From assembly GCA_005791165.1 (NCBI GenBank), contig SXXW01000015.1:1-64000 (forward strand): 64,000 nt of DNA, written 5' to 3'. The DNA comes from Cytophagaceae bacterium. Its GTDB lineage: Bacteria > Bacteroidota > Bacteroidia > Cytophagales > Spirosomataceae. The notes beneath the pieces are model-generated. The model was given only the letters and a program-made list of their open reading frames with translations, did no database searches and was not told the origin of the DNA. The number at the start of each line of letters is the position of its first letter. The first letter of the stretch is position 1. Position numbers and translations under genes: made by a program. Positions 26,669-36,254 of the stretch are shown here, piece by piece.

Positions 26669-27517
26669 CTAATTTACGACCACCAAACTTTTTGGTAAAA
26701 TATTTATTTTAACCTTTGAATCTTCTGAAATTAATGATTCGCCATCTATGTGATAACATAATCCCTTTTTTATCGAAAACTCAAATTTATCGTGTGATTT
26801 TATAGCTACTTTTGAGTGTGTTTGAATGGTTTTTAAAAATAGTCTGATTCCAAGTTGGGCTTTTTCAATAAAATGCAGTGGACTTATCTTAACAACTTCA
26901 AACAGAGCATCTTGAATATTTGATAACGGTGATATATATGCGTTATTCCCAAATTGGTTTGCGTTTGCAATGCTAAGGGAAAAAACATATTCCTTGGTGT
27001 TATTTATTTCAACTTGTATAGGAACATAACTTAGGGACGACCTTAGGGTAGATTTTATATAGTTTATAAAACCTCTATGTTGGGTCTTTGAAAATTCTTC
27101 CGCCACGTAAGCGTCAAATCCAATTCCTGCGGTACAGAAAAATGGTTTTTCATTCCACATTAAACTATCTATTGCATTGTTATTTCCATGTAAAGCTTTG
27201 TTTAACGCAGCTTTGAAGTCCATAGGGATATTCAGGTGTCTAGCAAGGCCATTTCCTGATCCTATTGGAATGATTCCTATGGGTATTTTAGTATGAATAA
27301 GCTCTGATGCTACTTCATTAATGGTACCATCTCCTCCAACAACAATTATTTTAGAAGCTTGTTGGCTTATCGCCAATTTAGCTAATTCGCCTCCATGACC
27401 AGGAAATTCAGTAAAATGTAGACTTGAATTTTCAATTTTATTCAATATTTGAATCAATTGAGCTTTGCTTGACGTACTTTTGCTACCTGATTTTATATTT
27501 ATAATAAAGTAAATCAT
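26669..27517 (-). CDS. diacylglycerol/lipid kinase-family protein
   Basis: A 282-aa protein of the DAGK catalytic family. It has the nucleotide-binding block IIVVGGDGTINEVASELI, followed by IPIGIIPIGSGNGLARHLNI. Mid-protein CTAGIGFDAYVAEEF and a late FEFSIKKGLCYHIDGES-type segment complete the fold. Members phosphorylate diacylglycerol, sphingosine-like or other lipids. The exact lipid is unknown, though an alpha-oxoamine synthase 0.9 kb away makes a sphingoid base conceivable. It is divergent from the MaoC gene by 44 nt. Confidence 0.85.
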   Translation of the reverse strand: MIYFIINIKSGSKSTSSKAQLIQILNKIENSSLHFTEFPGHGGELAKLAISQQASKIIVVGGDGTINEVASELIHTKIPIGIIPIGSGNGLARHLNIPMDFKAALNKALHGNNNAIDSLMWNEKPFFCTAGIGFDAYVAEEFSKTQHRGFINYIKSTLRSSLSYVPIQVEINNTKEYVFSLSIANANQFGNNAYISPLSNIQDALFEVVKISPLHFIEKAQLGIRLFLKTIQTHSKVAIKSHDKFEFSIKKGLCYHIDGESLISEDSKVKINILPKSLVVVN

Positions 27518-27561
27518 ACGTTATTTTTCAGGCCGTAAAGTTAACATTAAAATTATATGAT

Positions 27562-27966
27562 ATGTATCAAATAGGAGATTCACATGAAATTGATTTTTCA
27601 TTTACTCAGGATGAAGTAAATGAATTTTGTAAAATATCGGGTGATTTCAATCCTTTGCATTGGGATGAAGTCTATGCTTCAACAACACAGTTTAAAAAAC
27701 CCATTATTCATGGAGCTTTAATTGCTAGTATCTTTTCTAGAGTTATGGGGATGGAATTTCCTGGTGAGGGAAGCGTTTATTTAAAACAAATTACTGAGTT
27801 TAAAAGACCTTTGTTTGTAGGAGTGACCTACGCAGCAAAATTTCAAATAGAATCCATTAATAAAGAAAAGCATATCGCTGAAGTTAAAACGCAAGTGTAT
27901 GATCGTGAACGTGGGAAATTGATGGTTGACGGCATGGCAACCGCCTTACATTTGGAAAAATTTTAG
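27562..27966 (+). CDS. MaoC-family (hotdog-fold) enoyl-CoA hydratase
   Basis: A 134-aa single hotdog domain. The hydratase-2 motif reads CKISGDFNPLHWDEVYASTTQFKKPIIHG, with Asp and His expected to activate water. KQITEFKRPLFVGVTYAAKF is the second conserved block. Such enzymes hydrate trans-2-enoyl-CoA to (R)-3-hydroxyacyl-CoA, supplying polyhydroxyalkanoate or other lipid synthesis. No PHA gene is in the window, so the pathway is open. It ends at a bidirectional terminator. Confidence 0.88.
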   Translation: MYQIGDSHEIDFSFTQDEVNEFCKISGDFNPLHWDEVYASTTQFKKPIIHGALIASIFSRVMGMEFPGEGSVYLKQITEFKRPLFVGVTYAAKFQIESINKEKHIAEVKTQVYDRERGKLMVDGMATALHLEKF

Positions 27967-27967
27967 C

Positions 27968-28003
27968 AAAAAAAAAGCCTGAAAATTCTTTCAGGCTTTT
28001 TTT
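27968..28003. terminator. bidirectional terminator after the MaoC gene
   Basis: GCCTGAAA pairs with TTTCAGGC around ATTC, with nine A upstream and seven T downstream. It serves the MaoC gene and the convergent histone-H1-like gene. Confidence 0.92.
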
Positions 28004-28015
28004 CACTTTGATAAA

Positions 28016-28195
28016 TTACTTAGAAGCGTTCTTTTGGTTTTGAACCTCAGTACGAATTTCTTGAGATAAAGTTTTTAATTGTTGAAGACCACCTCTAACG
28101 CGTGTTCCTGCTGCTTGATTTCCTTTATCATAGAATTTTTCGAAATCCGATTCTAATGATAATACTAGATCCTTCACTTGTGCAAATCTGCTCAT
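28016..28195 (-). CDS. histone H1-like DNA-binding protein (59 aa)
   Basis: A 59-aa reading frame below the ORF-track cutoff. Translation gives MSRFAQVKDLVLSLESDFEKF, then YDKGNQAAGTRVRGGLQQLK and a Lys-rich end. The layout (acidic amphipathic helix, then GNxAAGTRVRxGxQxLKxL) matches the Bacteroidota histone-H1/Hc1-like family, thought to bind nucleoid DNA. An independent promoter is implied by the 170-nt upstream gap. A small hairpin, AGCCT/AGGCT, lies in that leader at 28238-28253. Confidence 0.85.
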   Translation of the reverse strand: MSRFAQVKDLVLSLESDFEKFYDKGNQAAGTRVRGGLQQLKTLSQEIRTEVQNQKNASK

Positions 28196-28366
28196 AATAA
28201 TAATTTTTAGGTTGTAAAATATTTAGATTGTCTTTATAGCCTTATGGGAGGCTTTTATAATACGAAATTTAGACAAATTTTTAATTCTCACAAATTTTTC
28301 TAACTAAAAATCACAAAAAAAAGTTAAAAAAGTTAAAAATCTTTGATTTTAGTCTCTATTTCTTAT

Positions 28367-29605
28367 TTATTTAGAATAAAAGCCCTCTTTAAGTTGCTTT
28401 TGAACTTTAGCAAAACACTCTGTCGTATAACGTATATCCTCAAGCGTATGTGAGGAAGTTGGTATGATCCTTAACATAATCTGTCCTTTAGGAACTACTG
28501 GATAAACAACTATACTACAAAAAATTCCCATGTTTTCTCTAAGGTCACGAACTAGTTTAGTTACTGCTTCAATATCGTAATCACCATGTAAAAATACGGG
28601 AGTTACTGGAGATTGAGTTTCGCCAATATCGAATCCCTTTTCTCTTAAGCCTTCTTGAAGTGCCTTTACATTAGCCCATAATTTTTCTCTTAATTCAGGA
28701 TGCTTTTTTATTAATTCAAGTCGCTTCATGCCTCCGATAACAAAAGGCATTGGTAATGCTTTTGCATAGGTTTGAGACCTCATATTATATTTTAAATACA
28801 TAATGATATCTTTTGGTGCTGCTACAAATGCTCCTATTGCTGCCATCGACTTCGCGAAAGTTGAAAAATATAGGTCAATTCCATCGGTACAATTTAAAAA
28901 TTCACCAACTCCACGACCATTTTCTCCCATCGTTCCAAATCCATGTGCATCATCTACCAGTAACCTGAAATCAAAATCCTTTTTCATTTCGACAATTTTG
29001 TCTAGTGCGCCTACTTTCCCTGACATCCCGAAAACTCCTTCTGTAATTACAAGTATTCCTCCCCCCGTTTCCTCTGTTCGCTTTTTGGCACGCTCTAAAT
29101 TCTTTCTTAATGAATCCATGTCATTATGATTAAATTTATAGTAGGCACCCATTTTTGCTTTATGCAAACGAATTCCATCGATTAAGCACGCATGTGATTC
29201 TGCATCATAAACAATGATATCACGATGATCAACCATACATTCTACTAGTGACATGACACCTTGATAGCCATAATTAAGTAGGAAGCAGTCTTCCTTACCA
29301 ACAAATTCAGCTAATTGTCTCTCAAATTCCTCATGTTGATCCGTATTACCCGACATCATTCTAGCCCCCATAGGGTACGCTAGGCCATATTTAGCTGCGG
29401 CATCTGCATCTGCTTTTCTTACCTCAGGATGATTTGCTAGTCCTAAATAATTATTTAAAGACCAATTTAACATCTCCTTTCCCATGAAAGTCATTCTTGG
29501 ACCTAATTCACCTGTTAATTTTGGGAAAGAAAAATAATGATGTGAATAATGTGCATGAGCGCCTATTGGCCCCATATTTTTTACTACTTTCTCGAAAATA
29601 TCCAC
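28367..29605 (-). CDS. alpha-oxoamine synthase, PLP-dependent (serine palmitoyltransferase-like)
   Basis: A 412-aa fold-type I PLP enzyme. It has LNWSLNNYLGLANHPEVR, ESHACLIDGIRL (the PLP-stacking His region), LLVDDAHGFGTMGENGRG and FSTFAKSMAAIGAFVAAP with the Schiff-base lysine. The family includes serine palmitoyltransferase, 2-amino-3-ketobutyrate CoA ligase and KAPA synthase. The ending PKGQIMLRIIPTSSHTLEDI resembles a Bacteroidota subgroup often annotated as SPT. Since many Bacteroidota make sphingolipids, that is my preferred but unproven role. It has no biotin or threonine-degradation neighbours. Confidence 0.85.
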   Translation of the reverse strand: MDIFEKVVKNMGPIGAHAHYSHHYFSFPKLTGELGPRMTFMGKEMLNWSLNNYLGLANHPEVRKADADAAAKYGLAYPMGARMMSGNTDQHEEFERQLAEFVGKEDCFLLNYGYQGVMSLVECMVDHRDIIVYDAESHACLIDGIRLHKAKMGAYYKFNHNDMDSLRKNLERAKKRTEETGGGILVITEGVFGMSGKVGALDKIVEMKKDFDFRLLVDDAHGFGTMGENGRGVGEFLNCTDGIDLYFSTFAKSMAAIGAFVAAPKDIIMYLKYNMRSQTYAKALPMPFVIGGMKRLELIKKHPELREKLWANVKALQEGLREKGFDIGETQSPVTPVFLHGDYDIEAVTKLVRDLRENMGIFCSIVVYPVVPKGQIMLRIIPTSSHTLEDIRYTTECFAKVQKQLKEGFYSK

Positions 29606-29739
29606 TTTATTGATTCGTTTTAATTAATTAATCTTGTAATAATCACAAAGTTAAATTTATTTTTTAAACCCTCTTATATTTAATACACTCATTAGTCATT
29701 TTTCTGTTAATTTCGTCAAATTATTTACGAGATTGCGAT

Positions 29740-31437
29740 ATGAAAATTAAATTATTTTTCCTTTTTTATGCCTTAATTACTTCCAATGTACTTTATTCTC
29801 AAAGTATTATTAAGCCATTGGTCGAATCTAAAAAGGGAATGGTTGTTTCTACTCATCCTTTAGCTTCAGAAATCGGCCTGTCGATTTTAAAAAAGGGAGG
29901 AAATGCGATTGACGCTGCCATTGCCGTAAATTTTGCATTAGCGGTTTGTCATCCATCTGCTGGAAATATTGGTGGAGGAGGTTTTTTAATCTATCGCCAT
30001 GCCAAAGGAAAAGTTTTTGCTTTAGATTATAGGGAAAAGGCTCCTTTGGCAAGCTCAAAAGATATGTACTTAGATGCATCTGGCAATGTAATCCCTGAAA
30101 AAAGTTCTATTGGAGTATTTTCTGTAGGAGTTCCTGGAACTGTGGCGGGGATGGAAGAAATGCATCGTAAATTTGGTTCATTGCCTTGGAAAGAACTGAT
30201 TCAGCCTGCTATAGACATCGCAAGGAATGGCCATGCACTTACCTTTAGAGAGGCTAGAGGCCTAAATTCGAATAAGTCAGATTTTATCAACGAAAATAAA
30301 GGAGATTCTTATTTGATTAATCCGAATCATTTGGATTGGAAAAAGGGTGATATCTTAGTTCAGGAAGATTTAGCCAATACTTTAGAAAGAATTTTGCAGG
30401 ATAAATCAAAAGGATTTTATCATGGGAAAACAGCAGAGCTCATCATTAGTGAAATGAAACGTCTAAATGGTATTATTACTCAAAAAGACCTAGACAGATA
30501 CAAGCCTATTTGGCGTAAACCTATTGTTCAATCCTATAAAAATTATGAAATTATTGGTATGCCGCCTCCATCCAGTGGAGGGATAGCTTTGGCACAATTA
30601 ATGGGTATGGTGAAAAAATATCCATTAAGTCATTGGGGGGCTAGCTCTGACTCTACGGTCCAATTAATGATAGAAGCTGAAAGAAGAGTATTTGCCGACC
30701 GCGCAAAATGGTTAGGGGATCCAGATTTTATTAAAGTTCCAATTAAGCCTTTACTGGATACTAATTACATTAAATATAGAATTAGTTCGATTGATTTTAC
30801 TAAGGCAACTTTAAGTTCAGATGTTTCCGCCGGTCAGTTCCCAGGTTATGAAAGTCCAGAAACGACCCATTTTTCAATTGTTGACGCTGAAGGCAACGCG
30901 GTGTCAATAACAACTACTTTGAATAATTCATATGGTAGCAAAGTTTTTGTTGGTGGAGCAGGATTTCTATTAAACGATGAAATGGATGACTTTTCAGCGA
31001 AAGCGGGAGTTCCCAATATTTATGGTTTAGTTGGATCCAAAGCTAATGAAATTCAGCCCATGAAAAGAATGCTTTCAAGTATGACGCCAAGCATCATTAC
31101 CGAAAATGGACAATTGAAAATGGTCGTTGGTACCCCAGGGGGGTCTACGATCATAACAAGTGTTTTTCAGGTGGTACTTAATGTATTGGAATTTGGAATG
31201 AATATGCAACAAGCCGTGGAATATCCTCGATTTCATCAGCAATGGAAACCTGAACAAACTAAGATTGAGCCTAATCGACTATCTACTGCTCAATTGGAGC
31301 GTTTGAAGCAGAAGGGTTATGAATTTTCTAATTCGGCATCTATAGGGCTCATTGACGCTATTTTAGTGACGCCATCTGGTAAATTACAAGGCGGTGCCGA
31401 TTCGCGTGGCGATGACACAGCCTTGGGTCATGATTAA
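29740..31437 (+). CDS. ggt: gamma-glutamyltransferase
   Basis: A 565-aa secreted precursor that hydrolyses or transfers the gamma-glutamyl group of glutathione and related peptides. A signal peptide (LFFLFYALITSNVLYSQ) is visible. N-terminal blocks include GGNAIDAAIAVNFALAVCHPSAGNIGGGGF. The autocatalytic cleavage site and nucleophile lie in PETTHFSIVD, with the second Thr near residue 376. The small subunit contains SITTTLNNSYGSKVFV and MTPSIITENGQLKMVVGTPGGSTI. It is convergent with the VIT1-type gene, with 1 nt between stops. Confidence 0.96.
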   Translation: MKIKLFFLFYALITSNVLYSQSIIKPLVESKKGMVVSTHPLASEIGLSILKKGGNAIDAAIAVNFALAVCHPSAGNIGGGGFLIYRHAKGKVFALDYREKAPLASSKDMYLDASGNVIPEKSSIGVFSVGVPGTVAGMEEMHRKFGSLPWKELIQPAIDIARNGHALTFREARGLNSNKSDFINENKGDSYLINPNHLDWKKGDILVQEDLANTLERILQDKSKGFYHGKTAELIISEMKRLNGIITQKDLDRYKPIWRKPIVQSYKNYEIIGMPPPSSGGIALAQLMGMVKKYPLSHWGASSDSTVQLMIEAERRVFADRAKWLGDPDFIKVPIKPLLDTNYIKYRISSIDFTKATLSSDVSAGQFPGYESPETTHFSIVDAEGNAVSITTTLNNSYGSKVFVGGAGFLLNDEMDDFSAKAGVPNIYGLVGSKANEIQPMKRMLSSMTPSIITENGQLKMVVGTPGGSTIITSVFQVVLNVLEFGMNMQQAVEYPRFHQQWKPEQTKIEPNRLSTAQLERLKQKGYEFSNSASIGLIDAILVTPSGKLQGGADSRGDDTALGHD

Positions 31438-31438
31438 T

Positions 31439-32140
31439 TTATTGAAATAAAGTAGCTACAAAATAAGCCGCTGCCGCCGCCGCCGCCCCTATGGAGGCGA
31501 CCTTCAAAGATCCAATCCATGGATTTTGATCCGTCACCTTACTTTTGAAATATCCAAAAACCAACAAGGCAATTAATGTTATTTCGGCTGAATATAAGAG
31601 ACCCGACTTGGGATCATCTACATAAAAATAGGGTAAAAGTGGGACAAATCCCCCCACAATGTATGAAATGCCTATCGTAAGTGCAGAGTTTCTAGCTCTA
31701 TTAGGATTAGGTTTTTCCAAGCCCAATTCAAAGCGCATCATAAAATCAACCCATTTGTCTTTATCTTTTGAAATAGCTTCCACGACAATTTCCTGAGCCT
31801 CTGGTGTCAAGCCATATCCTTCAAATACTTCTCTTATTTCTTCTTTTTCCCGCTCAGGAACACGTTCCACTTCTTCATACTCACGCTTTAATTCAGATTC
31901 ATAATGTTCTTGCTCTGTCTGACCAGCTAGATATCCACCCAATCCCATCGCGATTGAACCAGCAACAATTTCTGCAATTCCTGCCGTTGTCACAATGGAC
32001 GATGAGGCTACTGTACCCGAAAGCCCTGCGGCCAAAGCAAAAGGAACTGTTAAACCATCTGACATTCCAATAACAATATCAGTGATAAAATCAGAGCTCT
32101 TTAAATGCTTTTCGTGTAAATGGTGATCAGGTCCGTTCAT
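31439..32140 (-). CDS. VIT1/CCC1-family metal transporter
   Basis: A 233-aa membrane protein with five predicted membrane segments. The first block reads DIVIGMSDGLTVPFALAAGLSG. It continues with EIVAGSIAMGLGGYLAGQTEQEHYESELKRE, a charged cytosolic domain typical of VIT-type iron/manganese transporters. The N-terminal HHLHEKHLKSSDF is histidine-rich. In bacteria these proteins are presumed to export or sequester Fe2+ or Mn2+. It follows the POT transporter after 9 nt on the same strand. Confidence 0.88.
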   Translation of the reverse strand: MNGPDHHLHEKHLKSSDFITDIVIGMSDGLTVPFALAAGLSGTVASSSIVTTAGIAEIVAGSIAMGLGGYLAGQTEQEHYESELKREYEEVERVPEREKEEIREVFEGYGLTPEAQEIVVEAISKDKDKWVDFMMRFELGLEKPNPNRARNSALTIGISYIVGGFVPLLPYFYVDDPKSGLLYSAEITLIALLVFGYFKSKVTDQNPWIGSLKVASIGAAAAAAAYFVATLFQ

Positions 32141-32149
32141 GTCAATTGT

Positions 32150-33733
32150 TTATCTGATGCCATGCATCATTTTTTTAAGAGGTCCAGAAGCTAAGATATA
32201 CAATAATATAGATGCAATTCCTGCCATGATGACAAAAAGCATAAAGAAATCATATAGGTTTTTTATTTCCATGCCTAAAAAGCTTGGAAATAGACCTGTT
32301 GCGATCGCATTTACCGGTGGCAATAAAGCTCCTAAAGTTCCTGCAAGAGCATATCCTGCCGCATTGGCTAAAAACCAAACTCCCATTAACAATGAGGAAA
32401 ATCGTTTAGGGGCTAGCTTCGCAACTAAAGATAAACCAATGGGTGAAAGGCATAATTCACCCATCGTATGGAATAGGTACATAATAAATAACCATACCAC
32501 GCCCAGTTTTTGTGAGCCTAAATCTTTTACTTGAATCGCAATAATGAAATATCCTAAAGCCAATAACATAAGTCCAATGGCCTGCTTGGCGGGAGAATTA
32601 GGTTCAATGCCTCTTTTCTGCATCCAAATCCAAAACCAGCTAAATGGAAAGGCTAAAAGAATGATGAAAAATGAATTGGCGTTCTGAACGGAGCTAGGTG
32701 GTAATTCAATCCCAAAGAAATTTAAATCAGTTTGTTGGTCCGCAATAAATGTCAATGATGAACCGGCCTGCTCGTATGCTGACCAAAAGAAAATGACAAA
32801 AAATGAAATGATGTACATGACATAAATTCTTTGACGTTCAACGCTCGTCAAAGTTTTATCTGTCATAATCAAAAATGCTAAACTAATTCCAGCGGAATAA
32901 ATGACTGGATAAACCCAATCTTTGATAGGATTTGGTATTTCTGTTAGAAACAAATAATGGAATAGATAGACTAATGACGTAAAAATTAAAAGGGTAAGGC
33001 CAATCGATTTTGTTGTAAAATCTGCTTTTTCTGCCTCTTGGTCTGCTTCTTGTACTTTATTGAAATCAGGTGCTAGGCCAACAGGACTCCCATCCGGCTT
33101 CAGTAAATATTTATTTTTCAAAAAATAAAAAGTAATTGTGCCAATCATCATTGCGCCACCAGCAGCTAAAAAGCCCCATTTAAAAGCATCAAGATTTCTG
33201 ACTCCATCTACTTTTACATCTCCTAACAACGGACAAATCATCATTCCCAATAATGCCCCTGTATTAATACCCATATAAAAGATAGTAAATGCAGCATCTA
33301 GACGGCTATCGCCTTTGGCATATAATTGACCTACCATAGATGAAATATTAGGTTTGAAAAATCCATTACCCAGGATTAAAAACAATAAACCTGACCACAT
33401 GAAAATATTAGCGGTTTCAACTCCCTCAAGAAACGTACTCGCTGATCCAAAAAGTAATAGTTGGCCAATAGCCATCGTGATCCCACCCAAAAGAATACAA
33501 TTCCTATTTCCTAAATATCGATCTGATACATATCCACCCAACATGGTAGTTAGGTAACTTAACCCTAAAAATCCCCCATAAATGATGGATGCTTCGTTTT
33601 GCTTATAGGCTAGTGCATTTACTAAAAATAAAGAAAGTAAGGCACGCATTCCATAAAAATTGAAGCGCTCCCACATTTCCGTGCTATATAGTACATAAAG
33701 CCCTTTAGGATGCGAAGAAGTATTTTGATTCAT
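32150..33733 (-). CDS. POT/PTR2-family proton-dependent oligopeptide transporter
   Basis: A 527-aa MFS-type peptide symporter with about 14 membrane segments. The proton-coupling ExxER motif is in YSTEMWERFNFYGMRALL. The PTR2 signatures are GGYVSDRYLGNRNCILLGG and DAAFTIFYMGINTGALLG. It imports di- and tripeptides. It is adjacent to ggt and to a metal transporter; peptide uptake and glutathione-type peptide hydrolysis could be linked, but that is speculative. Confidence 0.95.
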   Translation of the reverse strand: MNQNTSSHPKGLYVLYSTEMWERFNFYGMRALLSLFLVNALAYKQNEASIIYGGFLGLSYLTTMLGGYVSDRYLGNRNCILLGGITMAIGQLLLFGSASTFLEGVETANIFMWSGLLFLILGNGFFKPNISSMVGQLYAKGDSRLDAAFTIFYMGINTGALLGMMICPLLGDVKVDGVRNLDAFKWGFLAAGGAMMIGTITFYFLKNKYLLKPDGSPVGLAPDFNKVQEADQEAEKADFTTKSIGLTLLIFTSLVYLFHYLFLTEIPNPIKDWVYPVIYSAGISLAFLIMTDKTLTSVERQRIYVMYIISFFVIFFWSAYEQAGSSLTFIADQQTDLNFFGIELPPSSVQNANSFFIILLAFPFSWFWIWMQKRGIEPNSPAKQAIGLMLLALGYFIIAIQVKDLGSQKLGVVWLFIMYLFHTMGELCLSPIGLSLVAKLAPKRFSSLLMGVWFLANAAGYALAGTLGALLPPVNAIATGLFPSFLGMEIKNLYDFFMLFVIMAGIASILLYILASGPLKKMMHGIR

Positions 33734-33907
33734 AGTTGATTGGTCAATTTTAATGACAATATAGGTAGATAATTTAGTTTTTATATTTTTTCAATCCCAA
33801 ATTTAATTTTAAATATTGATTTTATTGGGCTGGATTTTAATCAAAGATGTGAAACCTTTTTTGTAATATTGTTGATTAGATTAGTCAAAAGAAAAATTTA
33901 GATTTTT

Positions 33908-34687
33908 ATGGGTAAAATCATAGCAATTGCAAATCAAAAGGGTGGGGTAGGTAAAACAACTACTGCAATTAATTTAGCAGCTAGTCTAGCCGCCTTAGAT
34001 TTAAAAACATTGCTAATTGATGCTGATCCCCAGGCAAATTCAACTTCTGGTTTAGGTTTTAATCCCAAAGAGATTTCACAAAGTATTTATGAATGCATGG
34101 TTGGGATTTCGTTGGTTAAAGACAGTATATTGCCCACAGAAGTTCCGTTTTTGGATATCATTCCTTCGCATATTGATTTAGTAGGAGCTGAAATTGAAAT
34201 GATTAATTTGACAAACCGGGAGGGTAAAATGAAAGAAGCCTTAAAGGAAATTAAAGACGATTATGATTTTATTATCATGGACTGTTCACCTTCTCTTGGA
34301 TTAATTACGATCAATAGTTTAACAGCGGCTGATTCGGTGATTATTCCCGTTCAATGTGAATATTATGCTTTGGAGGGTTTAGGAAAGCTTTTGAATACAA
34401 TTAAGATTATACAAAGTCGTTTAAATACCCAATTGCTTATCGAGGGAATTTTATTGACCATGTATGATTTGAGGTTGCGTTTATCGAATCAAGTGGTTAA
34501 TGAGGTAAATTCTCATTTTAAAAATATGGTTTTTGAGACGATTATACCTAGAAATATTCGTTTGTCGGAGTCTCCGAGTTATGGAATACCAGCTATTTTG
34601 CATGATGCAGAAAGTAAAGGAGCTATCAGTTATTTAAATCTCGCTAAAGAAATTGTGCGAAAAAATGGTCTTTTGTTGGAGATATAA
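33908..34687 (+). CDS. parA: chromosome partitioning ATPase ParA/Soj
   Basis: A 259-aa ParA ATPase with the deviant Walker A NQKGGVGKTTTAINLAASLA at residues 9-28. Later blocks are LLIDADPQANSTSGLG, FIIMDCSPSLGLITINSL and IPVQCEYYALEGLGKLLNTI. It moves ParB-parS complexes and regulates replication initiation in partnership with DnaA. It begins a six-gene operon, with parB 12 nt downstream. No parS site could be recognised nearby. Confidence 0.97.
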   Translation: MGKIIAIANQKGGVGKTTTAINLAASLAALDLKTLLIDADPQANSTSGLGFNPKEISQSIYECMVGISLVKDSILPTEVPFLDIIPSHIDLVGAEIEMINLTNREGKMKEALKEIKDDYDFIIMDCSPSLGLITINSLTAADSVIIPVQCEYYALEGLGKLLNTIKIIQSRLNTQLLIEGILLTMYDLRLRLSNQVVNEVNSHFKNMVFETIIPRNIRLSESPSYGIPAILHDAESKGAISYLNLAKEIVRKNGLLLEI

Positions 34688-34699
34688 TTTTTTAATGTA

Positions 34700-35617
34700 A
34701 TGAGTAAACAAGAGTCAAATTTGAAGAAGAGAATTGGATTGGGTAGGGGATTAGGGGCATTATTGGAAGATTCTGATAAGCTACAAGCGAAAGGTTTACA
34801 TGCCTCTGATTATGCAGGAAGTCTTGATTCCGTGAATTTGATGGAAGAAATTGCATTAGATTGCATTGAGACAAATCCATTTCAACCTCGTGAACATTTT
34901 GAAGTAGAGGCATTAAATGATCTAGCTGAGTCCATTAGAGTTCAAGGAATTATTCAGCCGATTACGGTTAGAAAAATTGCTCCACGCAAATTCCAATTAA
35001 TTTCTGGGGAAAGAAGATTTCAGGCTTCAAAATTAGCTGGTTTGACTCGAATTCCTGCCTATGTGCGTATGGCGGATGACCAACAAATGATTGAGTTGGC
35101 CTTAATTGAAAATATTCAACGAGAAAATTTAAATGCCATTGAGATTGCTCTTTCCTATAAAAGATTAATGGAAGAGTGTCATTTAAAGCAGGAAGATTTG
35201 GGTGCTCGAGTAGGTAAAAATAGATCTACGGTAACTAATTATATTCGTTTACTTAAATTACCGGCACATATTCAAATTGCGATTCGTGATAATAAAATAT
35301 CCATGGGGCATGCTCGTTCGTTAATTTCCTTAGAAAATACAGAGATTCAAAATGCCCTATTCTTAAAAACGATTTCAGAAGAATGGTCGGTTAGGAAATT
35401 GGAGGATGCTGTTAGGCAATCTTCTCATCCAGAAGTCAACCCAGTTGATAGGTCAGAGGTTAAAGTGGATCAATTGCGTTCATGGCAAGCTAATTTATCT
35501 ACCTTGTTTAAATTACCTGTCAGTTTAAAAATGAATGACGATGGTAAGGGTGAATTGAAGGTGTCATTTAAGTCTAAAGAGGAACTTGAAAAGTTGATTT
35601 CTTTTGTTCAAAAATAG
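34700..35617 (+). CDS. parB: chromosome partitioning protein ParB/Spo0J
   Basis: A 305-aa CTPase/DNA-binding protein. The N-terminus RIGLGRGLGALLED is the ParA-interaction stretch. The catalytic CTP-binding region includes NPFQPREHFE and LISGERRFQASKLAGL. The helix-turn-helix segment is LKQEDLGARVGKNRSTVTNYIRLLKLP. The C-terminal part would dimerise. It is followed after 4 nt by the DUF5683 gene. Confidence 0.96.
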   Translation: MSKQESNLKKRIGLGRGLGALLEDSDKLQAKGLHASDYAGSLDSVNLMEEIALDCIETNPFQPREHFEVEALNDLAESIRVQGIIQPITVRKIAPRKFQLISGERRFQASKLAGLTRIPAYVRMADDQQMIELALIENIQRENLNAIEIALSYKRLMEECHLKQEDLGARVGKNRSTVTNYIRLLKLPAHIQIAIRDNKISMGHARSLISLENTEIQNALFLKTISEEWSVRKLEDAVRQSSHPEVNPVDRSEVKVDQLRSWQANLSTLFKLPVSLKMNDDGKGELKVSFKSKEELEKLISFVQK

Positions 35618-35621
35618 CCTA

Positions 35622-36254
35622 ATGAGGTTTAAATTACATTTTCATGCATTTGTCTTAAGCATATTTTTTTCGATAAATATGCAGGGAAACGTAGTGGATA
35701 CGACCAGTACTAAAACTGATTCAACGTCCATAAGTTTAATCCCCAAAAGTAAAATTATTCCTAGAGTGAGTACATTGCACTCATTAATGATCCCTGGTTG
35801 GGGACAAATTAATAATCGTCAGTATTGGAAATTGCCATTGGTTGCAGGTGCATTTGTCACATTAGGTTTAATTGCCAATTACAATCATCAGCGTTACATG
35901 AAGTATAGGGATTATTATTATATTGTTTCACCTCATTCCGAAGATCCTTCTTATGTTCCTCCTTCTACGGTCGCGGTTCCTTATGAAGATGGGGTGATAA
36001 GAGATTTGGATGTAAATCAATTAAAGCGTTTGAATGATGGGTTTAGAAGAAATAGAGATTATACATTTATAGGGCTTGCTGTAGCGTGGGCATTTAATGT
36101 GATTGATGCTAATGTAAGTGCTCATTTAAAGACTTTTGATGTATCTGATGATATAAGTTTAAAGATTAAACCTAATTTTGAATTTGATCCTATTTCAAAA
36201 GGAATGTTTTCTAGTGTATCTTTGACTTTTAATTTTAAAAATCGATTGCGATGA
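35622..36254 (+). CDS. DUF5683-family membrane-associated protein
   Basis: I use the ATG at 35622 (MRFKLHFHAFVLSIFFSI), giving 210 aa with a signal peptide; the track start at 35604 overlaps parB. The domain core PRVSTLHSLMIPGWGQINNRQYWKLPLVAGAFVTLGLIANYNHQRY is the DUF5683 hallmark, with hydrophobic stretches near residues 55-95. Function is unknown, and position between parB and dapB is recurrent in Bacteroidota. Its stop overlaps the dapB start by 4 nt (ATGA). Confidence 0.85.
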   Translation: MRFKLHFHAFVLSIFFSINMQGNVVDTTSTKTDSTSISLIPKSKIIPRVSTLHSLMIPGWGQINNRQYWKLPLVAGAFVTLGLIANYNHQRYMKYRDYYYIVSPHSEDPSYVPPSTVAVPYEDGVIRDLDVNQLKRLNDGFRRNRDYTFIGLAVAWAFNVIDANVSAHLKTFDVSDDISLKIKPNFEFDPISKGMFSSVSLTFNFKNRLR

